From: an uncultured Sphingomonadaceae bacterium
GTDB taxonomy: Bacteria > Pseudomonadota > Alphaproteobacteria > Sphingomonadales > Sphingomonadaceae
DNA length: 64,000 nt
NCBI GenBank assembly: GCA_947497315.1
Contig: CANMFX010000001.1
Span: 1,178,001 to 1,242,000 of the forward strand
Reading direction: 5' to 3'
Of this stretch, positions 15,821 to 27,058 are shown piece after piece. The notes beneath the pieces are model-generated. The model worked only from the letters and a program-made list of their open reading frames with translations, searched no databases and was not told the origin of the DNA. The position numbers were made by a program, and so were the translations under genes. Numbering within the stretch: position 1 is the first letter of the stretch; each line of letters starts with the position of its first letter.

Positions 15821-16990
15821 ATGGCCGCCTTCGATCTTGCCAATTATGATGTGACCGCAGAGCGCAGTTTTCTCTCTTCGTTCAACCCGGACAAGGTCAC
15901 GCTGCCATCAGAACTGCACCCGGTGCGGGATGCCGCCATGAGCTTGCCGCGCACGCTTGTCTCCGGTGAGCCGCGCCGGCATATCGAAAGGCTGCCTTCC
16001 CTTGATCTGACCGACTTTTGTGCCATCGCGACCCTGGCCGAGCGGCGCGTAGCGATGGTCCATTATTCGTTTTTGGTGCAAGCCTATGTCTGGGGCGAAC
16101 CGGATGCACCGAAAAAGCTTCCCCAATGCCTGGCTCTGCCGATTTGGCAATTGGGTGCGTCCATAGAGCAACCACCGCTGCTTACCTATTCCAGCTATGT
16201 GCTCGACAATTGGGGCCTCATTGATGAGGCAGGCCCGATTGATTTGGCCAACACCTACATGATCCAGCCGTTTCTGGGAGGGCAGGATGAAGCATGGTTT
16301 GTCCTGATCCATGTGGCGATTGAAGCAAGGGCGGGGGAGATGCTGGCGTCCATTCCGGCTCTGGTCGAAGCTTGCCGGAGCGGAGATACCGACGCGCTGG
16401 AGAGCGGACTATCGGCGATGTCCGCGGTGTGGGATGATATGAATGACATTTTCGGCCGTATGCCGGAACGCTGCGACCCCTATGTCTATTTCCACCGCGT
16501 GCGGCCTTGGATTCATGGCTGGAAGGATAATCCGGCTCTCGCAGGCGGATTGATTTACGAAGGCGTTGAGGAAACAGGCGGCAAACCTCAGGTGTTTCGC
16601 GGTCAAACCGGCTCGCAATCGTCCATTGTCCCGTCCATGGATGCGTTTCTAGGCATAGATCATGCGGGTGATCCGTTGCGTGAATATCTCGATCAACTCC
16701 ATATTTATCGGCCGCCCGAGCATCGTCAGTTTATCGACGATATTCGCGCGAACAGCGTTTTGCGATCTTTTGTCCAGTCAGCCGGTTCGCCGATATTGAA
16801 CCAACTTTATAACGACTGCGTACAAAACCTGACCCGTTTCCGGACGAGGCATCTGGAATATGCGGCAAGCTATATCAACAAACAGTCCAAAGGTGGCGCT
16901 GGCAATACATCAGATGTCGGAACAGGCGGGACGCCTTTCATGAAATATCTGAAAAAGCACCGGGACGAAGCAGCCGCCCATATGCTTTAG
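15821..16990 (+). CDS. Indoleamine 2,3-dioxygenase-like haem protein
   Basis: A 389-residue protein of the IDO family, which opens the indole ring of tryptophan to N-formylkynurenine with a haem iron. Matching features are L-V-S-G-E-P-R-R near the N-terminus, F-R-G-Q-T-G-S-Q-S-S-I-V-P-S-M-D (about 264-279, the conserved substrate/haem loop), and the proximal haem histidine in R-T-R-H-L-E-Y-A-A-S-Y-I (about 345-356). GGAG 7 bases upstream supports the ATG. Most bacteria that degrade Trp use the unrelated-length TDO (KynA); IDO-type genes are rarer. No kynureninase or formamidase is next to it, so the rest of the route is elsewhere or the role differs. Confidence 0.88.
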   Translation: MAAFDLANYDVTAERSFLSSFNPDKVTLPSELHPVRDAAMSLPRTLVSGEPRRHIERLPSLDLTDFCAIATLAERRVAMVHYSFLVQAYVWGEPDAPKKLPQCLALPIWQLGASIEQPPLLTYSSYVLDNWGLIDEAGPIDLANTYMIQPFLGGQDEAWFVLIHVAIEARAGEMLASIPALVEACRSGDTDALESGLSAMSAVWDDMNDIFGRMPERCDPYVYFHRVRPWIHGWKDNPALAGGLIYEGVEETGGKPQVFRGQTGSQSSIVPSMDAFLGIDHAGDPLREYLDQLHIYRPPEHRQFIDDIRANSVLRSFVQSAGSPILNQLYNDCVQNLTRFRTRHLEYAASYINKQSKGGAGNTSDVGTGGTPFMKYLKKHRDEAAAHML

Positions 16991-17748
16991 ACGGGCCAGG
17001 AAAAGGACAGTTGGGTTTTACCCGTCGACTGCCCTGAAGGGGCATAACGTCGCTCGATAATCATTCCTGCGCCTCGATCATCAATGACCACCACGGTGCT
17101 GCAACGGGTACCATAGACGGGATTGCAAATAAAAACGCCGGAATGTTCGGGTTCCAGTGCCGATTGACCAACGGTATCCACTGGTCTTGCGGGAGGAAAG
17201 GTCGTCTGGTTGGTGAGCGCATTCAGCAATATTGCCGGATCATCGGATCCCTTTTCCATCCAGTTTGCCAATACTTGGTTGAGGTGCCCGGACTTTGGCC
17301 AAGGCCTGTCCAGCGGACCATTAGACAATCCATGGATTCCCGGTGTGAGAGTACCGCTTATAGGGCCTGGGCGGTTGGAATGCGCCAGCGCTTCTTCGCC
17401 ATCAACCGTGATCAGGTTGAACGGATTAAAATCGGAAAAGTCTGTGCTGGAGAGGTCTGAATAGAGGCCATCACCAGACAAATAGTCCTTTAAAAGATCA
17501 CCGCGCGATGCCCGATCGGCATCCGGTGTTCCATGTCCGCTAAGGTTGGTGACGACGGCGAAGCGGCCTTGCTCGGACACGCCAAGCCAAGTGCCGCCCG
17601 CTTTTGCGTCCCGGCCAGCCAGTAAATGTCTGGCGCTGTCCCATCGGATCAATGGTTCCGCCGGACGGGAATGTATTTCATCGCGATTGCCTATGGCGAT
17701 AAGTTTCCAGCGCGGATGGGCTTGCCAGGCAAAAGCGACGATACACAT
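16987..17748 (-). CDS. NRDE (TANGO2-like) family protein
   Basis: A 253-residue protein starting M-C-I-V-A-F with the family-defining N-R-D-E at residues 21-24 (A-I-G-N-R-D-E). Also typical are A-G-G-T-W-L-G (about 53-59) and a block N-L-S-G (about 70). The family is linked to TANGO2, proposed to act in lipid or haem handling, but the bacterial function is not settled. The position of Cys2 resembles Ntn-hydrolases. The stop overlaps the convergent dioxygenase gene by 4 bases. Confidence 0.88.
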   Translation of the reverse strand: MCIVAFAWQAHPRWKLIAIGNRDEIHSRPAEPLIRWDSARHLLAGRDAKAGGTWLGVSEQGRFAVVTNLSGHGTPDADRASRGDLLKDYLSGDGLYSDLSSTDFSDFNPFNLITVDGEEALAHSNRPGPISGTLTPGIHGLSNGPLDRPWPKSGHLNQVLANWMEKGSDDPAILLNALTNQTTFPPARPVDTVGQSALEPEHSGVFICNPVYGTRCSTVVVIDDRGAGMIIERRYAPSGQSTGKTQLSFSWPV

Positions 17749-17912
17749 TCATTCTCTATTGCCGAATGAAACAGGTTTGGCGATCAGATTCTGGTTGTCA
17801 GGAGGCCGGAAGAAATCGGCAAGTTGAAGACCATGTCTGGCAAACATATGGGCATACGGCTGAAAAGAGGTATCGGCATTAGGGTTTGAAACGCTAACAG
17901 ATAGAATAATAG

Positions 17913-19970
<2,058 letters not shown>

Positions 19971-19996
19971 ATCACTCCTGTCACCGACAATTCTCT

Positions 19997-22651
19997 TTAA
20001 TCGGCCACTTTTGCTGCATCGGCTCGCATGACTTTGCCATAAATCCAGCCAATACCGATCAACGCGATGCCGAGGCCGAGGAAAGACAGGATACGCAAAA
20101 TACCCTCAAGCTGAGCGGCGTCGATCAGGAATACCTTGAACGTCACCAAAGTCAGCAAGAGAAGCCCCGCAATTCGCAACAACGCATTGGTGGTCTGTAT
20201 ACCTCGCGCCAGCCATGCAATCGCGAGCACCAGCAATCCGGCGCTATAGAGATAGGTCTCGGTTGAGGTGAAGGGCGGGGTAGCGATATCGGTGCCATGG
20301 ACGGCTTGCCGGACAGTGACCATCACTGCGGCAATGGCCGCCAACAGACTGGCAATTTCAAGAGGGCGGACCAACCTGGGCAAGGCCGCCGCGATTGTTT
20401 CTGTCCGCGCATAGAGCCACAGCCAAAGCATCGCTGCGGTAAAGTGCAGCGTGCCCAGATTGGCAATCGGCGCCGGGCCCATGGCCTGTTTGACGTTGGT
20501 CGGGCTGAGCAGCAAAATATCGAAATAGACGAAGCGGCCGAGGGCCAGACCGGCCAGAGCAAGGCCCAATGATTTGAGCGGTGTTGCAAGCTTCTCGGAC
20601 CATGTCTTTCTCAGCAACAACCAGCCGCCTAGTGCCAGCAAATGTGTAAATACCCCGCGCTCGGCAAAACCATAGGCAACGAAATCCTCAATCGGCCCGA
20701 TGGCCATCGGCTGTTTCAGCAGCAAATAGATAAAGCCGCCGGTGGCGATCAGGCCGATGCCAGCGATGATTTTAGAAAGCACCTTGCCGAAATTGTCGCG
20801 GAAGACATAAGCGATGGCGACAATTGCGATAGCCGGAACCCACAGTTCGATGGCTGTCGAACCAACGCTCGGCAGATAGCGATAGAGATCTGTCTCGCCG
20901 CCGAGTGACCAGAACAGAGCTTCCAGCAAACCCTCTGCATTGAACAGCATGATGAAACCACCAAGACCGATGGCCAGAGCCGATTGCACGATAATCGACT
21001 TGCGCTGAGTAAATCCACCCCAGGCAGCAAGACCGCCGGCCACCGCGATCGCGACCAGAGCGGCGAGGCTGTCTGGCGTCCATATCCAGAGGGCGATGGC
21101 AATCAGGATCGCTGTAACCGCACTGGCCGCTGGCTGCACAAACGGCTGGCTGGCAGCACATATGCGCCAGGCCATGAGACCGGTGGTAATCGCGGTAACG
21201 ATACAGATGCCGCCCCAGATATTTTCGCTCCAATCAAAGCCGCCAAGCGCGGCAGTGATCAACAGCATTGCGGTAGGCGCTGAAAGGCCGATGAGGACCC
21301 ACATCCAGCCGCTTCTCTCCCGCAGGGCAAATATATGGCCAGCGCCGCCGAACAGAACCGTCAGTCCAATCGCCGCGAACAATGTCATCTGGTCTGCATA
21401 TATATTGTAAAAGGCGGTTGCGACCATGGCCAGAGACAGGCCAAGCGCGCCTGCAACAGCCGACGTCATCGCCTCATCACGCCAGGCGAGAGCGATCGCA
21501 AAAATGGCCAGGACGCCAAAGAACAGCCAGCTCATCAGAGAAAATTCGATCAATGGGGCCAGCAGCATCAGCTGCAACAGGCCGACGCCGAGCGGTATCG
21601 CCTGCATAACGACTTTGGGAATGCCAAAGCTGGTACCGGTGCGCGAGATGGTGAGCACGCCGCCAATGGCGAGCAATACAATAAACGCGCCGATAAACGG
21701 CACATCACCGCTGAGGTCCATGAACAATAAGGCGGTCGTCCAGATAACACTGCCGCCCGTCGCGAGAAGCGCCAGCCAGGCCCAGCCGCGATGGATTGCA
21801 AGGCCGAAAAGGCCTGCGGTGAATACCCCGAGGTAGATGAGCAAAGGCACGACTGATTCTGGACCAAGGCCAGCAACATAAGGTGCGGCGAAGCCGCCCA
21901 GCAGGCCCATGATCGCGGTTGGCGGGCCATGGCGCTGCGACAGTACGAAAGCCAATATGGTGACCGCTACAACGCCGCCAAGAGCGGTATAGAGGCCCAG
22001 CAACTGGTATAGTTCACTGGCCATGTAGAGCGTCGCGTAGAGTACGGCGATTCCAGCGCCGGCAATGCTGTGCCCGATGCGAACATCATCAGTGAATATC
22101 TTGCCGAATTTGGGAATCTTGTAGCCAAATTCGCTCAGGCCGATCAGCAGTAATCCGAACAAAGCGGCGGTGATACAGCGCGCTGTTGGTCCGAACAGCC
22201 CTGCATCGATTGAAAAGCGGACCAGGAAGAAACCTGCAAAAATAAGCGCTATGCCGCCAATCCAGATGGGCAGCTTGCCGCCAATCAGATCCTCAAATCG
22301 CTTCGCTGCGCTGGGGCGAGGTTGTTTCGGTTCCTCGTTGGCTGGCGGTGGTGGAGGGGAAGTCGGCTGATAGACGCGCCGGGATACCGGTTCTGGAGCT
22401 GGCGTGGCGACGCGCTCGGGCTTGGCGGCTGCCTTGGCTGCACGTTTCACCGGCTCGACTGGCTCTGGCTTTGTTTCCGGCTCGGCTGGTGCAGTGGGTT
22501 CTGTGGCAGCGGCTTGGATGGTTTCAACCGCAGTTTGATCCGCCCGGTCTTCGAGTATCGCGATCCGGTTGCGCAGCGAGGCAATCGTGCTGCGGGAATC
22601 AAATACCAACACCGTGAGGATAATAATTCCGACGAAAACCAGGAATTCCAT
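19997..22651 (-). CDS. DUF2339 multi-spanning membrane protein
   Basis: An 884-residue protein with an N-terminal membrane helix, a short coiled coil (R-N-R-I-A-I-L-E-D-R-A), and a Pro/Ala/Glu/Lys-rich linker to about residue 110. More than 20 hydrophobic segments then fill the rest, starting with R-F-E-D-L-I-G-G-K-L-P-I-W-I-G-G, the conserved entry of DUF2339. Function is unknown; a cell-envelope role is assumed for the family. Its ATG follows directly on the TGA of the upstream peptidase gene (TGAATG), so the two are translationally coupled. Confidence 0.88.
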   Translation of the reverse strand: MEFLVFVGIIILTVLVFDSRSTIASLRNRIAILEDRADQTAVETIQAAATEPTAPAEPETKPEPVEPVKRAAKAAAKPERVATPAPEPVSRRVYQPTSPPPPPANEEPKQPRPSAAKRFEDLIGGKLPIWIGGIALIFAGFFLVRFSIDAGLFGPTARCITAALFGLLLIGLSEFGYKIPKFGKIFTDDVRIGHSIAGAGIAVLYATLYMASELYQLLGLYTALGGVVAVTILAFVLSQRHGPPTAIMGLLGGFAAPYVAGLGPESVVPLLIYLGVFTAGLFGLAIHRGWAWLALLATGGSVIWTTALLFMDLSGDVPFIGAFIVLLAIGGVLTISRTGTSFGIPKVVMQAIPLGVGLLQLMLLAPLIEFSLMSWLFFGVLAIFAIALAWRDEAMTSAVAGALGLSLAMVATAFYNIYADQMTLFAAIGLTVLFGGAGHIFALRERSGWMWVLIGLSAPTAMLLITAALGGFDWSENIWGGICIVTAITTGLMAWRICAASQPFVQPAASAVTAILIAIALWIWTPDSLAALVAIAVAGGLAAWGGFTQRKSIIVQSALAIGLGGFIMLFNAEGLLEALFWSLGGETDLYRYLPSVGSTAIELWVPAIAIVAIAYVFRDNFGKVLSKIIAGIGLIATGGFIYLLLKQPMAIGPIEDFVAYGFAERGVFTHLLALGGWLLLRKTWSEKLATPLKSLGLALAGLALGRFVYFDILLLSPTNVKQAMGPAPIANLGTLHFTAAMLWLWLYARTETIAAALPRLVRPLEIASLLAAIAAVMVTVRQAVHGTDIATPPFTSTETYLYSAGLLVLAIAWLARGIQTTNALLRIAGLLLLTLVTFKVFLIDAAQLEGILRILSFLGLGIALIGIGWIYGKVMRADAAKVAD

Positions 22652-24607
22652 TCACTTATCCCCGTTCAGCAGATATTTTTGCCAGAATAGCAACGACGCC
22701 CAGAACTGGTAGTCTGCATTGGCTTTCTTGCGAAAACCATGACCTTCGTTTTTGGCAAGCAGATGCCAAGCGGGCCGGTCATTGGTGCGAACCGCTTCTA
22801 CAATCTGGTCCGCTTCGCTGGCCGGAACGCGCGGGTCGTTGGCGCCGGTGACCACCATCAATGGAATGTCAATTTCACTTGCGCGCCGCAGGGGGCTAAT
22901 TTCTTCCAGTTTGGCACGCTGTTCGGGTATGCGTTCGTCGCCATATTCAACCCGGCGCAGGTCGCGGCGATAGGGCTGCGTATTTTCCAGGAAAGTGACG
23001 AAGTTGGATATGCCGACAATTTCCAGTCCGGCCTTTAGTCGGTCGCCGTAGCGAAGCATGGAGGCCAGCGTCATATAGCCGCCATAGCTGCCCCCGGTGA
23101 CAGCAATGCGGCGCTTGTTGATGCGCTTGTCCTTACGCAAATAGGACAGGAAAGCTCCAATGTCCTTCACGCTATCTTCCCGCCGGAACGGACCGTTGTC
23201 GAGGGCGACAAACCGTTTTCCGAAACCGGTGGAGCCGCGCACGTTGGGATAGAAGATTGCAATACCCAGCTCGTTGATCAGATAATTGTTCCGGCCCAGA
23301 AACCGCGGCGTGGCCTGTCCTTCCGGCCCGCCATGAATATTGATAATCAGCGGACGTCTGCCCTTATGCTTTTCGGGATTGGGGCGGTACAGAAAGCCAG
23401 ACATTTTTTCGCCATCGAAACTGGTAATTTCCACCAGTTCCGGCGCAACGTTATTGGCGGCATCCAGCCCGCCGGTTTCGCTCTTTGTCCAGCGTGTGAT
23501 GGCCAGTGTTTCGGGATTAAGGCTGTAGCTGTCGCTGCCGGTCTGGTTAGCGTTAAGCGTGAAACCAAGCTCTCCCCATGGCGCGAATTTAATCCCGCCA
23601 ATCACGCCGGCAGGTATATCGATTACGGTACGAACCGCACCGCTTTGCGTATCATAGATTTTCAGGACGGAACTGCCTGCCTGGTTGACTTCATAGGCAA
23701 TCCAGCGGCCATCTTTGCTAATATCAAAGTCGGAAATATCCCAGATTTTCTCGTCAATAACCGGCTCAAACATGGCAGTTTCCAGATTGACGGTGCCGAG
23801 CCGCTGGACATCGCTGCCATCATCCGAGGCCGCCCAAAGGCGACCGTCCGGAGCAAATTGCAGACCGTTATAGGCAACCGGATTGCTGCTGTTGGTCAGC
23901 TTGCGCGATGTGCCATTGGCAATATCGATAAGATGAAGCTGGTTATCGGTGACCGAAACATAGTTGAAGACCAGCAGATGCTTGTCATCGGGTGAAAAGT
24001 CGATCGGAAACCAGCCGCCACCAGAAGACGCGACCAGCATGATGGCGCTATCAGGCTTTGCCGGATTCATCAGGTAGATGTCGTTATAAAGCCCGGTGCG
24101 CTTGTTGGACCCGAATGCCAGCAAATTGCCCTTGCTGGACCAGGGGCCAAGACTGTTGCGGCTTTTCCCGTCGGTCAGCATTTTCGGAACGCCATCTTTC
24201 AGCGCAAAAATCTGGTTCACTTCATTGCCGCCAATGTCCTTTTGGAACAACAAGGCGGACCCGTCAGGCGCGTAACTGGCCGAACGCGCGGGCTCGTCGC
24301 CAAAGGTCAGTTGCTCGCGCGCGCTGAGCGGCCGGGCTATTTTGTGGAGCTGGCTGGTATCGGCAAAGCGGGTGCGCACCAGCATCGCTCTGGTCACGGG
24401 ATCCCAATCGACAAAACGCGCGGTCCGGAACTCCATGTAGGGGCGGGTTTTTGCCACCACGGACATTGGAATGTCAGGGACCTGGTCGGCCACCAGTGCA
24501 GCCGGTTTGGGGGCGATGGCATCTGCAGGTTCTTCCGCTGCAACTGCGGCTGGGGCAAAGATTTGTAATGATACAGCAACCAGCGCGCCGATAGATATAA
24601 TGCGCAT
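22652..24607 (-). CDS. Exported S9 prolyl-oligopeptidase-family peptidase
   Basis: A 651-residue protein with a signal peptide (residues 1-23, A-V-A-A). Residues about 60-380 form a beta-propeller of WD-like blades, followed by an alpha/beta hydrolase domain. The catalytic triad is visible: Ser507 in G-G-S-Y-G-G-Y, Asp591 in G-A-N-D-P-R-V-P, and His623 in E-G-H-G-F. I-N-I-H-G-G-P-E-G marks the oxyanion region. It probably trims peptides in the periplasm, like dipeptidyl/acylaminoacyl peptidases. It is coupled to the DUF2339 gene downstream. Confidence 0.9.
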   Translation of the reverse strand: MRIISIGALVAVSLQIFAPAAVAAEEPADAIAPKPAALVADQVPDIPMSVVAKTRPYMEFRTARFVDWDPVTRAMLVRTRFADTSQLHKIARPLSAREQLTFGDEPARSASYAPDGSALLFQKDIGGNEVNQIFALKDGVPKMLTDGKSRNSLGPWSSKGNLLAFGSNKRTGLYNDIYLMNPAKPDSAIMLVASSGGGWFPIDFSPDDKHLLVFNYVSVTDNQLHLIDIANGTSRKLTNSSNPVAYNGLQFAPDGRLWAASDDGSDVQRLGTVNLETAMFEPVIDEKIWDISDFDISKDGRWIAYEVNQAGSSVLKIYDTQSGAVRTVIDIPAGVIGGIKFAPWGELGFTLNANQTGSDSYSLNPETLAITRWTKSETGGLDAANNVAPELVEITSFDGEKMSGFLYRPNPEKHKGRRPLIINIHGGPEGQATPRFLGRNNYLINELGIAIFYPNVRGSTGFGKRFVALDNGPFRREDSVKDIGAFLSYLRKDKRINKRRIAVTGGSYGGYMTLASMLRYGDRLKAGLEIVGISNFVTFLENTQPYRRDLRRVEYGDERIPEQRAKLEEISPLRRASEIDIPLMVVTGANDPRVPASEADQIVEAVRTNDRPAWHLLAKNEGHGFRKKANADYQFWASLLFWQKYLLNGDK

Positions 24608-24679
24608 TCAGCGCTTCTCCCTGCTGAGTTTAGTTTATGCTTATGGACTAACAGCATAAAAAGCAATTAGGGGAGGAGG

Positions 24680-26470
24680 ATGATCTGCGACACCAGCCCT
24701 TTCATATTGCTCGATGACGCGCGGGACGGCGGTGAAGCTGTGCCAGCCCGGCTGTACAGCGATCCGCTGGAGATACTGCAGGCACACACGCCGGAAGAGC
24801 TGAGCACAGTGCTGGATCAGCTGGGAGAAGCGAAACAACGCGGGCTCCATGCAGCGGGTTACATATCCTATGAAGCGGGCCTCGCAATGGAAGGACGGTT
24901 GGTTAAATATCTACCCGACGAGCGGGCTTGCCCACTGGCATGGTTTGGGTTGTTCAAGAATTACAGCCTGTTGGAGCCAGAGGCTGTATCGGAACAGCTT
25001 CCCGACGCGAAAGGTGCATGGTTGGGTAGCCTGAAGCCCGGCCTTACCCGGCAGGACTATGATCAAGCTTTCCAAAAGGTGCAGGATTATATTCTCGCTG
25101 GTGACATCTATCAGGCCAATCTCACTTTTCGGGCTTATGCAGCCTATGCTGGCCACCCCCTTGCTCTTTATGCGGCGATCCGGGACCGGGCGAAGGCAGG
25201 TTATGGCGGCGCCATATTTGATGGTAAAAATTGGATGCTGTCCTTTTCGCCGGAACTGTTTTTCGCGATGAAAGACGGCCGGATTACGGCAAAACCAATG
25301 AAAGGAACAGCGGCGCGTGTGTCTGACACCACCGCCGACGCAGCGGTTCGGGCGGAGCTACAGAGCGATCCCAAACAGCGCGCTGAAAATCTGATGATTG
25401 TTGATCTGTTGCGCAATGATCTGTCCCGGGTCGCGGAACCCGGCAGCGTGGAGGTGCCTGAGCTTTTCCATGTGGAAAGCTATCCGACGATCCACCAGAT
25501 GACCTCTACCGTAACCGCCAAGCTGGCCGATAAGCATGGTGCCGTTGACCTGTTACGCCAAATATATCCCTGCGGTTCGATTACCGGCGCGCCCAAAATC
25601 AGGGCCATGGAGATTATCGATGAGCTGGAAAAGGACCAGCGGGGTATCTATTGCGGTTCCATCGGGCGGATTGATGCCAGCGGCGATGCAGCGTTTAATG
25701 TTGCCATCCGGACATTCTTTCTGACGGAGGGACAAGAAAGTCTTTCCATCGGGCTTGGCTCTGGCATAGTGGCGGACTCAGTCGGGGGCGACGAATGGCG
25801 GGAATGCCTTGCAAAAGGGAGATTTGCTACAGTGAGTCATGGGGTGAATCAGGGCGTGGACAGTACGATTGCTGTGGACCTGATCGAGACGATGGCATTT
25901 GATCCCGAACGCGGTATCCTTCGTCTCGAAGCACATCTGGAACGGATGAAGGCGAGCGCCGCCGCGCTGGAATTTGAATTTGACCGCCATGCTGCGCGCA
26001 ACACCATACAGGCGATTACTTTTCATCAGGACAAACCGGCCAAGGTACGGTTGATGCTGTCGCGGTTGGGCGCGATTGCGATTGAATTGCAACCGATGCC
26101 TGAGCCGCTGGCCGAACCGATACAGGTTGCGCTGACACCCATGATCGCCGATCCGCAAGATTATCGCCTGCACCACAAGACCAGCGACCGCAGCGTCTAT
26201 GCAGCGCCGGAAATCGAAGGCAAAGCCTATCCGTTATTCCACGACGCGGACGGCTATCTGACCGAAGGCGCGATCTGGAACATATTTGTCGAACGTGACG
26301 GCAAGCTGTTGACGCCGCCGATCAAGCGCGGGGTCCTGCCTGGGATATTGCGCGGGCAGCTAATCGCCAGCGGCGATGCAATCGAAGCCGATTTGCAGGC
26401 TGAAGATTTAGACAGCGGATTCTATGTCGGAAATAGTCTAAGAGGAATGGTGAAAGCCAAGCTCATCTAA
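24680..26470 (+). CDS. pabB: Aminodeoxychorismate synthase component I fused to aminodeoxychorismate lyase (PabB-PabC)
   Basis: A 596-residue bifunctional enzyme for the p-aminobenzoate branch of folate synthesis. Residues 1-380 are a chorismate-binding PabB domain with P-M-K-G-T-A-A-R (about 203-210), P-C-G-S-I-T-G-A-P-K (about 297-306) and G-I-Y-C-G-S-I-G. Residues about 395-596 are a fold-type IV PLP domain, the lyase half, with H-K-T-S-D-R and L-T-E-G-A-I-W-N-I-F. The glutaminase PabA must be separate. GGGGAGGAGG stands just before the ATG. Such fusions are common in alphaproteobacteria. Confidence 0.92.
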   Translation: MICDTSPFILLDDARDGGEAVPARLYSDPLEILQAHTPEELSTVLDQLGEAKQRGLHAAGYISYEAGLAMEGRLVKYLPDERACPLAWFGLFKNYSLLEPEAVSEQLPDAKGAWLGSLKPGLTRQDYDQAFQKVQDYILAGDIYQANLTFRAYAAYAGHPLALYAAIRDRAKAGYGGAIFDGKNWMLSFSPELFFAMKDGRITAKPMKGTAARVSDTTADAAVRAELQSDPKQRAENLMIVDLLRNDLSRVAEPGSVEVPELFHVESYPTIHQMTSTVTAKLADKHGAVDLLRQIYPCGSITGAPKIRAMEIIDELEKDQRGIYCGSIGRIDASGDAAFNVAIRTFFLTEGQESLSIGLGSGIVADSVGGDEWRECLAKGRFATVSHGVNQGVDSTIAVDLIETMAFDPERGILRLEAHLERMKASAAALEFEFDRHAARNTIQAITFHQDKPAKVRLMLSRLGAIAIELQPMPEPLAEPIQVALTPMIADPQDYRLHHKTSDRSVYAAPEIEGKAYPLFHDADGYLTEGAIWNIFVERDGKLLTPPIKRGVLPGILRGQLIASGDAIEADLQAEDLDSGFYVGNSLRGMVKAKLI

Positions 26471-26502
26471 AACATCACCTATCATATTACGCGGAGACTC
26501 TG

Positions 26503-26580
26503 ATGACAGATCATCCGGAAAACATGGCCGAGTATGCTGAGAGTGTGTTGAGCTGGTTGGATCAGTTGGAGATTGTATAG
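26503..26580 (+). CDS. Possible 25-residue small protein
   Basis: A short frame reading M-T-D-H-P-E-N-M-A-E-Y-A and ending L-D-Q-L-E-I-V, with GGAG 7 bases before its ATG. It is acidic and would form one amphipathic helix. It ends 3 bases before the GTG of the next gene, so it could act by translational coupling. It might also be the remnant of a longer gene. Only start signal and spacing support it. Confidence 0.35.
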   Translation: MTDHPENMAEYAESVLSWLDQLEIV

Positions 26581-26583
26581 TTT

Positions 26584-27015
26584 GTGCTACTGAAACCCGC
26601 CCAAGACTTCTGTGATTTTGTTAGTGGCGGATACGCACTAGCGATTATCGGATTTGCGATAATTTTTGCATCTTGGATCACCTATAGCGTAAGTGAGACC
26701 AAGGTTAGTAAACCGGTTGTCTTTGTTGTTGAGGTATTGGTATCCAGCACCCTATTGTTCAGTTTTGCCTTTCTAATATTTTTCGTCATTCGACATATCT
26801 TTTTTGAAGCTTACCAATATTTGCAACTATCAGTCTCGTTTTTCTTGTTGTGCTTAACACTATTCGGGGGACTTTCGTTTCAAGAGAGAATCTTGAAACA
26901 AAAGTCGATTGACGTTGCTTTCGTTTTGATGGGCTTGATTATGTCCCTCTTGGGTGGGGCGCTCTTTCCACTGATACCCATTTGTTTGCGATTTGTATGG
27001 ACCGCGATATTGTGA
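26584..27015 (+). CDS. Unknown four- to five-helix membrane protein, low G+C
   Basis: A 143-residue protein with GTG start and at least four hydrophobic segments (about 16-36, 45-68, 78-93, 105-130); no family is recognised. Base use differs from its neighbours: 60-base samples from 26701 and 26821 are about 40-42% G+C, while a sample from the adjacent gene at 27241 is about 70%. That and the unusual Leu/Ile/Phe codons suggest recent acquisition. It is squeezed between pabB and metY without its own obvious promoter, so it may be read from upstream. Confidence 0.6.
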   Translation: MLLKPAQDFCDFVSGGYALAIIGFAIIFASWITYSVSETKVSKPVVFVVEVLVSSTLLFSFAFLIFFVIRHIFFEAYQYLQLSVSFFLLCLTLFGGLSFQERILKQKSIDVAFVLMGLIMSLLGGALFPLIPICLRFVWTAIL

Positions 27016-27058
27016 CTGAAAAACTGTCTCCCAAAAATAAAACTGAGGATTCTACCGT

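Noticed and set aside
27016-27058. SAM-type riboswitch before metY
   Set aside because: Only 43 bases separate the genes and no matching stems are seen.
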